Origin: an uncultured Prevotellaceae bacterium
GTDB lineage: Bacteria; Bacteroidota; Bacteroidia; Bacteroidales; Bacteroidaceae
Direction of reading: 5' to 3'
DNA length: 32,172 bases
Assembly (NCBI GenBank): GCA_902784065.1
Contig: CACZTJ010000010.1
Location: forward strand, 1-32,172
Positions 25,710-32,172 of the stretch are shown here, in pieces (the first letter of the stretch is position 1; the number at the start of each line of letters is the position of its first letter). A program made the translations under genes and the position numbers. The notes under the pieces are model-generated. The model worked only from the letters and a program-made list of their open reading frames with translations, had not been told where the DNA came from and ran no database searches.

Positions 25710-26918
25710 ATGAAGAGATTTCTAACTTTTGCACTGGTGGCCATGGTGGCCCTGAGTGCATCGGCTGCCAAGAAGAAGGCACCCGCAAAAGACGCTAACA
25801 AACCAGTATTCACCATCATCAAGGAGAATCCCATCACTACCATTAAGGACCAGAATCGTTCGGGTACCTGCTGGGACTACTCTACCCTCTCTTTCTTTGA
25901 GGCTGAGATCCTGAAGGCTACGGGTAAGAAGTACACCCTCTGTGAGGCTTTCGTTGCCAACAAGACCTATATGGAGCGCGCCATCCAGGTGGTTCGCTAT
26001 CACGGCGACTGTCAGTTTGCGCAGGGTGGTAGTGCTGAGGACGTGCTGCAGACCTTGAAGAATTACGGTATCTGTCCGATCGACGCCATGCCTTTCCCTG
26101 GTTCACTCTACGGTGATTCATTGAACAACTTCAACGAGTTCTTCGGTGTGCTGGAGCCGTATGTAGCAGCTATCGCCAAGAGCGATTCCAAGAAGCTCAG
26201 CAACGCCTGGAAGACTGGTCTGCAGGGTATCCTCGACGCCTACCTGGGCAAGTGCCCTGAGCAGTTCACCTACGAGGGCAAGACCTATACCCCGAAGAGC
26301 TTCATGGCTTCTCTGGGCATCAACCTCGACGACTATGTGAGCATCACCAGCTATACCCACCATCCCTTCTACTCTGCCTTTGCCGTAGAGGTGCAGGATA
26401 ACTGGCGCTTCCCCCTCTCTTACAATGTACCGATGGACGAGATGATGCAGATCATCGACAATGCCATCGACAATGGTTATACCGTAGCTTGGGGCGGTGA
26501 CGTATCGGAAGACGGATTCACCCGTAAGGGTCTGGCCTATGCCGTTGACAGCAAGAAGACCCAGCAGAGCCTGCAGGGCAGCGATATGGCCAAGTGGCTG
26601 AAGATGACCACGACTAAGAAGCGTGACATCATCGACTCACTGGGCGTTACCGTGCCTGAGATCGTTCCTACACAGGAGATGCGCCAGGAGCGCTTCGACA
26701 ACTGGGAGCTGACCGACGATCACGGCATGCACATCTTCGGTGTGGCCAAGGATCAGAACGGCAAGGAGTATTATATGGTTCAGAACTCATGGGGTGAGAC
26801 TGGCGACTACAAGGGAATCTGGTATATGACCAAGGCCTTTATCGCTGCCAACACCATGGACTTCCTCATCAACAAAAACGCTATTCCTGCTGAGATCAGA
26901 AAGAAGCTCGGCCTCTAG
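25710..26918 (+). CDS. Exported C1B cysteine peptidase (aminopeptidase C/bleomycin hydrolase type)
   Basis: 402 residues: signal peptide MKRFLTFALVAMVALSASAA, then the papain-fold domain. Catalytic residues: Cys54 in QNRSGTCWDYSTLSFFE, His338 in DDHGMHIFGVAKD and Asn359 in VQNSWGETGDYKG; the Gln before them is at 48. Family proteins usually have Ser after GTCW; here it is Asp56, a mild deviation. C1B enzymes form hexamers with an inner active site and trim peptides from the N terminus. Most characterised ones are cytoplasmic; exported versions like this are, to my knowledge, common in Bacteroidetes. It lies 20 bp after the Xaa-Pro aminopeptidase gene and is closed by a very strong terminator. 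Confidence 0.92.
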   Translation: MKRFLTFALVAMVALSASAAKKKAPAKDANKPVFTIIKENPITTIKDQNRSGTCWDYSTLSFFEAEILKATGKKYTLCEAFVANKTYMERAIQVVRYHGDCQFAQGGSAEDVLQTLKNYGICPIDAMPFPGSLYGDSLNNFNEFFGVLEPYVAAIAKSDSKKLSNAWKTGLQGILDAYLGKCPEQFTYEGKTYTPKSFMASLGINLDDYVSITSYTHHPFYSAFAVEVQDNWRFPLSYNVPMDEMMQIIDNAIDNGYTVAWGGDVSEDGFTRKGLAYAVDSKKTQQSLQGSDMAKWLKMTTTKKRDIIDSLGVTVPEIVPTQEMRQERFDNWELTDDHGMHIFGVAKDQNGKEYYMVQNSWGETGDYKGIWYMTKAFIAANTMDFLINKNAIPAEIRKKLGL

Positions 26919-26942
26919 GCGAATTTTTTAAATAAGATAAAA

Positions 26943-26982
26943 AAGGGCATAATCTGTTAAAATTTGGACAGATTATGCCCTT
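26943..26982 (+). terminator. Intrinsic terminator after the C1B peptidase gene
   Basis: Perfect 15-bp stem AAGGGCATAATCTGT (26943-26957) with ACAGATTATGCCCTT (26968-26982), 10-nt loop, then AATTCATTTTTT. It separates the peptidase unit from recJ; no clear recJ promoter was found between (a weak TAATTTTA ends near 27007). Confidence 0.93.
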
Positions 26983-27071
26983 AATTCATTTTTTATGCGT
27001 AATTTTACACCCAAATTGCCGGAATAGGCGATTTTGACATCAAAGCGACAAAAAATAAAATAAATATATTA

Positions 27072-28793
27072 ATGCATTTCAAATGGAATTACGAACCACC
27101 TACATCAGAACAACAGACGGCAGCTAAGGAGCTAGGAGAGAAGATCGGCATGAGTCCGATCCTCGCCGGCCTGCTCATTCAGCGGGGCATCAAGACGGAG
27201 AGCGCTGCCAAGCGATTCTTCCGTCCTATGCTAAGCGAACTGATTGACCCGTTCCTGATGAACGACATGGACGTGGCGGTTGACAGGCTAAACGACGCAA
27301 TGGGGCGCAAAGAGCGCATCATGGTCTATGGCGATTACGATGTCGATGGATGTACGGCGGTAGCTTTGGTGTATAAGTTTCTACAGCAATTCTATTCCAA
27401 CATTGAGTATTATATCCCTGACCGCTATGAGGAGGGCTATGGTATCAGCAGGAAAGGAATAGACTATGCGAAAGAAGCGGGTGTTAAACTGGTGATTGTG
27501 CTCGATTGCGGTATCAAGGCTATCGAGGAGATAGCCTATGCCAAGAGTCAGGGCATAGACTTCATCATCTGCGACCATCATGTGCCGGATGATGAGTTGC
27601 CCGAGGCAGTGGCGATCCTCAATCCCAAGCGCACAGACTCTACCTATCCCTTCAAGGATCTCTGCGGCTGCGGTGTGGGCTTCAAATTCATGCAGGCGTT
27701 TGCCAAAAACAACGGTATTCCCTTCTCAAGACTGATTCCTCTACTCGACTTCTGTGCCGTGAGCATCGCTGCGGACATCGTGCCTATCATGGGTGAGAAC
27801 CGTATCCTGGCGTTCCACGGGCTGAAACAGTTGTCAACGAGTCCGTCGGTAGGTCTGAAGGCGATTATCAACATCTGCGGACTGACAGGACGTGAGATCA
27901 CGATGAGCGACATTGTGTTTAAAATCGGACCTCGCATCAATGCCTCTGGGCGTATGCAGAACGGTACTGAGGCTGTGGATCTGCTGGTGGAGCGTGACCT
28001 TGAGAAGGCATTGGCTGAAGCCAACCACATCAACGAGTATAATGAACAGCGCAAGGATGTAGATAAGCAGATGACGGAAGAGGCCAACCAGATTGTGGAG
28101 AAGCTCGAAAATCAGGAACACCAGTCGAGTATCGTGCTCTATGACGAGAACTGGAAGAAGGGTGTGATAGGCATTGTGGCATCCAGACTGACGGAACTCT
28201 ATTACCGTCCGACGGTGGTGCTGACAAAGTTTAACGGCATTGCCACAGGCTCTGCCCGTAGTGTGGCTGGCTACGATCTCTATGATGCCATCAAGAGCTG
28301 CAGAGACCTGTTGCTGAACTTTGGTGGACATACCTACGCTGTGGGACTCTCACTGAAGATCGAGAATATCCCTGAGTTCCGTCGCCGTTTCCAGAAATAT
28401 GTCAGTGAACACATCCTGCCTGAGCAGACGGAGGCGATGCTGGATATCAACGCCGTGATCGACTTCAAGGATGTGACGAAGAAACTGCATAACGACCTGA
28501 AGAAGTTTACGCCTCACGGTCCTGACAACCCCAAACCGCTGTTCTGTACGCGTAATGTCTATGATTACGGCACCTCGAAGGTGGTAGGTCGCCAACAGGA
28601 GCATATCAAACTGGAGCTGGTGGATTCTAAGTCGAGTAACGTCCTGAATGGCATTGCCTTCGGACAGAGTGACTCTGCGAGATTCATCAAGTCGAAGCGC
28701 TCGTTTGATATCGTCTATACCATCGAGGAAAATATCTACAAGCGCAGCGAAGTGCAGTTGCAGATAGAAGATATCCAACCCTCGGAGGAGTGA
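27072..28793 (+). CDS. recJ: Single-strand DNA 5'-3' exonuclease RecJ
   Basis: DHH-family exonuclease that degrades 5' ends of single-stranded DNA in recombination and mismatch repair. 573 residues. Motifs: I with GDYDVDGCTA (Asp88, Asp90, Asp92), III with ICDHHVPD (Asp168, His169, His170), GPRINASGRM (near 288) and the DHHA1 motif GGHTYAVGLSL (near 423), followed by the OB-type domain with a CTRNVYDYGTSKVVG stretch. Complete. Start ATG 27072. The stop (28791-28793) overlaps the recQ start, so the two DNA repair genes are coupled; RecQ unwinding feeding RecJ resection is a known partnership. Confidence 0.97.
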   Translation: MHFKWNYEPPTSEQQTAAKELGEKIGMSPILAGLLIQRGIKTESAAKRFFRPMLSELIDPFLMNDMDVAVDRLNDAMGRKERIMVYGDYDVDGCTAVALVYKFLQQFYSNIEYYIPDRYEEGYGISRKGIDYAKEAGVKLVIVLDCGIKAIEEIAYAKSQGIDFIICDHHVPDDELPEAVAILNPKRTDSTYPFKDLCGCGVGFKFMQAFAKNNGIPFSRLIPLLDFCAVSIAADIVPIMGENRILAFHGLKQLSTSPSVGLKAIINICGLTGREITMSDIVFKIGPRINASGRMQNGTEAVDLLVERDLEKALAEANHINEYNEQRKDVDKQMTEEANQIVEKLENQEHQSSIVLYDENWKKGVIGIVASRLTELYYRPTVVLTKFNGIATGSARSVAGYDLYDAIKSCRDLLLNFGGHTYAVGLSLKIENIPEFRRRFQKYVSEHILPEQTEAMLDINAVIDFKDVTKKLHNDLKKFTPHGPDNPKPLFCTRNVYDYGTSKVVGRQQEHIKLELVDSKSSNVLNGIAFGQSDSARFIKSKRSFDIVYTIEENIYKRSEVQLQIEDIQPSEE

Positions 28794-30685
28794 ACTATCA
28801 ACAATTATTAAAACAGTATTGGGGCTATGATGATTTCCGCGGCATTCAGCGGGATATCATCGAGTCGATAGGCAGGGGACACGACACGTTAGGCCTGATG
28901 CCTACGGGGGGTGGTAAGTCGATCACCTTCCAAGTGCCGGCATTGGCACAGAAGGGCACCTGTATCGTCATCACCCCGCTTATCGCCCTGATGAAGGATC
29001 AGGTGGATAACCTGAGGCGCAGGGGTATCCGTGCGGCTGCCATCTATTCAGGACTGACCCGTGAGGAGATTGTCACCACCCTCGAGAACTGTATCTTTGG
29101 CGACATCCGTATTCTCTATGTGTCGCCAGAGCGCCTTTCCTCAGAGCTTTTCCAGACGAAGCTGCGCCACATGCAGGTGAGCTTCATCACCGTTGACGAG
29201 GCCCATTGCATCTCGCAGTGGGGTTATGATTTCCGTCCGTCGTATCTGGAGATTGCCAAGATCCGCAAGCTGGTGCCCCATGCCCCTGTGCTGGCTCTTA
29301 CTGCTACCGCCACGCCGCAGGTGGTAGAGGATATCCAGGCGAAACTATCGGGCAGCTTCCAGGTGTTCCGCATGAGCTTTGAGCGAAAGAACCTGGCTTA
29401 TGTGGTGAGAAAGGCGCCTGACAAGCGGGAGCAGCTGCTGCATATCCTTAACAGCATGAAGGGTACGGCAATTGTCTATGCCCGCAGCAGAAAGCGCACG
29501 AAGGAGTTTGCCGACCTGTTGAATGAGGCGGGTATCACAGCCACCTTCTATCACGCTGGCCTTGATGCGGTGGTGAAAGATGAAAGACAGAACGACTGGC
29601 AACAGGACAAGGTGCGTGTGATGGTGGCTACCAACGCCTTTGGCATGGGTATCGACAAGCCCGACGTGAAGCTGGTGATCCACATGGATTGTCCTGACAG
29701 CATCGAGGCTTATTTCCAGGAAGCAGGGCGCGCTGGGCGTGACGGAAGAAAAGCGTATGCCGTATTGCTCTACAACGATGCCGACCACCGGAAACTCGAG
29801 AAGCGCATTGCCGACACCTTCCCGGAGAAAGACTATATCAGGCTGGTGTATGAACATCTGGCCTATTACTATCAGATCGGTGTAGGCTCAGGCTATAACC
29901 ACACCTTTGAGTTTAATATCGACGAGTTCTGTCACACGTTCCACCACTTCCCGATTCAGGTGGATTCGGCACTGAAGATCCTGAACCGTGCCGGCTATAT
30001 CGAATATACGGAGGAACAGGACAATCAGGCAAGGGTGATGTTCACGGTAAGCCGAAACGACCTGTATCGCCTGGAGAACAACTCACCCAACGAAGAAAAG
30101 GTGATTACAGCCCTGCTGCGTAACTACGGGGGACTGTTTACCGACTACAACTATATCGACGAGAGCTTCATAGCCAGTCAGACGGCGCTGCAGCCGCAAC
30201 AGCTCTACCTGATACTGAAGAGCCTGAGCCAGCGGCATATCCTGCATTTCATCCCTCAGAAGAAGACACCCTATATCCGCTATACCCAGCGGCGGGAGGA
30301 TATGGAGCACGTTCAGCTGCGACCTGAGATCTATGAGGAGAGGAAGGCGCAGTTCAGTGAGCGCATCCATAAGATGATCAGCTATGCCACCAACGATGAG
30401 GTGTGTCGCAGCAGACAGCTGCTCTGCTATTTCGGTGAAGAGCGAAGTCAGGACTGTGGGCAGTGTGATGTCTGTCTGAGTCATAGGACAGGAGGTATGG
30501 TGCAGGAGCCACGGATGAGTGAAGCGATGACGCGCATCTTCACCCTGTTGGAAGACGGGAAGCCCCACCCCATCACAGATTTGCGCGACCTCCAGTTGCC
30601 TACCGACGAACTGGATACCGCGCTAACCTATCTCATGAAAGAGGAATATATCCGTCAGGCCGACGGACTCCTCTCAAGACTCTAA
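28790..30685 (+). CDS. recQ: ATP-dependent DNA helicase RecQ
   Basis: 3'-5' helicase of the RecF recombination pathway, 631 residues. Start: GTG at 28790, overlapping the recJ stop in GTGA; the protein then reads MNYQQLLKQYWGYDDFRG, as in the family. Motifs: 0 (YWGYDDFRGIQRD), Walker A TGGGKS (39-44), DEAH (136-139), motif III LTATAT, motif VI QEAGRAGRDGR. The RQC zinc site has four cysteines (CRSRQLLCYFG then CGQCDVC). The C terminus ends in a short winged-helix-like segment (FTLLEDGKPHPITDLRDL) and no HRDC domain follows. The stop is 1 bp from the stop of the convergent PurF-like gene. Confidence 0.97.
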   Translation: MNYQQLLKQYWGYDDFRGIQRDIIESIGRGHDTLGLMPTGGGKSITFQVPALAQKGTCIVITPLIALMKDQVDNLRRRGIRAAAIYSGLTREEIVTTLENCIFGDIRILYVSPERLSSELFQTKLRHMQVSFITVDEAHCISQWGYDFRPSYLEIAKIRKLVPHAPVLALTATATPQVVEDIQAKLSGSFQVFRMSFERKNLAYVVRKAPDKREQLLHILNSMKGTAIVYARSRKRTKEFADLLNEAGITATFYHAGLDAVVKDERQNDWQQDKVRVMVATNAFGMGIDKPDVKLVIHMDCPDSIEAYFQEAGRAGRDGRKAYAVLLYNDADHRKLEKRIADTFPEKDYIRLVYEHLAYYYQIGVGSGYNHTFEFNIDEFCHTFHHFPIQVDSALKILNRAGYIEYTEEQDNQARVMFTVSRNDLYRLENNSPNEEKVITALLRNYGGLFTDYNYIDESFIASQTALQPQQLYLILKSLSQRHILHFIPQKKTPYIRYTQRREDMEHVQLRPEIYEERKAQFSERIHKMISYATNDEVCRSRQLLCYFGEERSQDCGQCDVCLSHRTGGMVQEPRMSEAMTRIFTLLEDGKPHPITDLRDLQLPTDELDTALTYLMKEEYIRQADGLLSRL

Positions 30686-30686
30686 A

Positions 30687-32138
30687 CTAGAAATCGAACT
30701 TCAACTGACGCTCGTCCTTATCATCATGTTCATGACAATAGCTGCTGCCATCGAAGCAGTGTGTGCAGACACGACACTTCGGAAGGCCGATGCTCTCGAT
30801 GAGATCCTCTAACTTGGCGAACTTCAGCGTGGTAAGACCCAGACGCTTGGCGATCTCTGCCACCATACGCTGATACTCAGGCGAATCGGTCTGGGCATAT
30901 TTCTCAAGATTCTTCTTGTCGTCGCCCTCGAAATCCTTGATGATACGACGGGTGATGAGCTCCATGTCGCTCTTGGAAGAGGTGAAGCCGATAAACGGAC
31001 AGCCATAGACCAGAGGCGGACAAGAGATACGGCAGTGTACCTCCTTGGCACCATACTCGAAGAAGGTCCTGACATTATCCTTCAGCTGGGTACCACGAAC
31101 GATAGAGTCGTCGCAGAACACCACGCGCTGATCCTTCAGCAGAGCTGGGTTTGGAATCAGCTTCATCTTAGCCACCAAGGCACGACGCTCCTGGTTGCCA
31201 GGTGTGAATGAACGGGGCCATGTGGGCGTGTATTTCAGGACAGAGCGCTTGTAAGGCACACCCTTACCTTCGGCATAACCCAGCGCCATACCGACACCTG
31301 AGTCAGGCACACCGCAGACGCTATCCACCTCTGTTGTATCGTTCTCACCCATCCTCTTACCATTGGCCTCACGTACAGCCTCCACATTGATTCCGTTATA
31401 GTCGGATGCGGGGAAACCATAGTAAACCCAAAGGAAAGAGCAGATCTGTTCGCGCTTGAATGGCTCCTGCAGCACTTCCATCGTGTCGGCAGTGAGATAG
31501 ACGATCTCACCAGGACCCAGGTCACGCACACGGTGGTAATCGAGATTCGGGAAGCTGGTGGTCTCGCTTGAAACGGCGTAGGCCCCCTCCTTCTTTCCAA
31601 TCACGATCGGTGTACGACCCAGGAAGTCACGGGCTGCAATGATGCCTTTCTCCGTGAGGATCAGCATCGAGCAAGAGCCCTCTATCTTCTTATATACCAG
31701 GTTGATACCTTCTACAAACGTGCGACCCATATTGATGAGCAGCGCCACGAGTTCGGTCTGGTTAATGGTGTTTGCTGAATACTCGCTGAAGTGCATACGA
31801 CGATCGAGCAACTCCTGGGCAACCTCCTCTAAGTTGTTAATCTTAGCTACTGTCACTACAGCATAGCGCCCCAGATGCGAGTTTACAAGGATGGGCTGCG
31901 GATCAGTATCACTAATCACGCCTATACCCTGATGACCAGAGAAAGAGTCGAGCTCATCTTCAAACTTTGAACGGAAATAGTCACGTTCCAAGTTATGGAT
32001 CTTACGGCTGAAGCCCTTCTCCTGATCAAAGGTTACAAGACCTGCACGACGTGTTCCAAGGTGTGAGTTATAATCTGTGCCGTAAAACAGGTCGTTGACG
32101 CAGCACTTTGTTGATATGGTTCCAAAGAATCCTCCCAT
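30687..32138 (-). CDS. Amidophosphoribosyltransferase (PurF) homologue without N-terminal catalytic cysteine
   Basis: 483 residues, homologous along its length to PurF, the first enzyme of purine synthesis. The phosphoribosyltransferase half is intact: VPDSGVGMALGYAEGKGVPY, KYTPTWPRSFTP and the PRPP loop VVFCDDSIVRGTQ. The glutaminase half is not: PurF needs Cys right after Met (M-C-G), but here the start is MGGFFGTIS. The usual HRGQ, the arginine of GHVRYST and the NG of AHNGNL are also replaced (HLGTRRAG, GIGVISDTD, VAKINN). Cys12 and Cys13 are not N-terminal. The C terminus has a cysteine cluster (CRVCTHCF, SSYC) that might hold metal. A like protein (MGGFFG) exists in Bacteroides as I recall. 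It may use ammonia, have a partner, or do something else. The promoter is not resolved. Confidence 0.85.
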   Translation of the reverse strand: MGGFFGTISTKCCVNDLFYGTDYNSHLGTRRAGLVTFDQEKGFSRKIHNLERDYFRSKFEDELDSFSGHQGIGVISDTDPQPILVNSHLGRYAVVTVAKINNLEEVAQELLDRRMHFSEYSANTINQTELVALLINMGRTFVEGINLVYKKIEGSCSMLILTEKGIIAARDFLGRTPIVIGKKEGAYAVSSETTSFPNLDYHRVRDLGPGEIVYLTADTMEVLQEPFKREQICSFLWVYYGFPASDYNGINVEAVREANGKRMGENDTTEVDSVCGVPDSGVGMALGYAEGKGVPYKRSVLKYTPTWPRSFTPGNQERRALVAKMKLIPNPALLKDQRVVFCDDSIVRGTQLKDNVRTFFEYGAKEVHCRISCPPLVYGCPFIGFTSSKSDMELITRRIIKDFEGDDKKNLEKYAQTDSPEYQRMVAEIAKRLGLTTLKFAKLEDLIESIGLPKCRVCTHCFDGSSYCHEHDDKDERQLKFDF

Positions 32139-32172
32139 ATGTGTTATCCTTTTCCTTTATACCTTATTTAAA

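Overview
The window looks like a chromosomal segment of a Bacteroidales bacterium, most likely Prevotella-like. Upstream regions repeatedly carry the Bacteroidetes -7 box TAnnTTTG, often with TTG or TTTG about 20 bp upstream. Shine-Dalgarno sites are nearly absent. Many short lipoproteins have a Bacteroidetes-type lipobox. ThrRS, IF3, PheS and the PurF-like protein read like their Bacteroidales counterparts. No tRNA, rRNA, CRISPR array, IS transposase or prophage block was seen. Most of the window is ordinary core genome; the accessory-looking part is the AT-rich stretch at about 20.7-22.1 kb.

Layout. 1-2256 (minus): infC (cut by the window edge) preceded by thrS, whose frame is broken by an apparent internal deletion of about 70 bp. 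2354-8065 (minus): a tight cluster read as SPOR lipoprotein, ruvX, def, TPR protein, ABC exporter, PepSY-like lipoprotein. 8285-9155 (plus): a three-gene envelope-type operon (YtxH, holin-like, unknown) closed by a terminator. 9180-11778 (minus): DUF4348-type lipoprotein, murB, metallo-hydrolase, with overlapping start and stop codons. 11945-13003 (plus): pheS. 13061-14356 (minus): an unusual HExxH plus exported-domain protein. 14485-16521 (plus): ligA. 16502-17506 (minus): an exported protein of unknown function. 17607-19129 (plus): patatin-like protein and trmD. 19166-20698 (minus): an S37-type peptidase lipoprotein. 20.7-22.1 kb: two very small genes, a truncated HU-family remnant, and two copies of a palindromic repeat. 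22136-24074 (minus): lipoprotein, trpS, GlsB-like membrane protein. 24256-26918 (plus): two peptidases. 27072-30685 (plus): recJ and recQ, coupled by a GTGA overlap. 30687-32138 (minus): a PurF homologue without the N-terminal catalytic cysteine.

Most interesting signals. (1) Four promoters, in two divergent intergenic regions (DUF4348/pheS and HExxH protein/ligA), share one architecture: two tandem octamers of the form TNCTTNTG ending exactly 14 bp before a TAnnTTTG box. (2) thrS is disrupted. (3) The PurF-like protein keeps its PRPP site but has lost its glutaminase residues. (4) Nearly identical palindrome arms, in the same orientation, bracket a 66-residue secreted-peptide candidate and the HU remnant. 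(5) A 30-codon gene has a strong promoter and a Shine-Dalgarno site that is unusual for this phylum.
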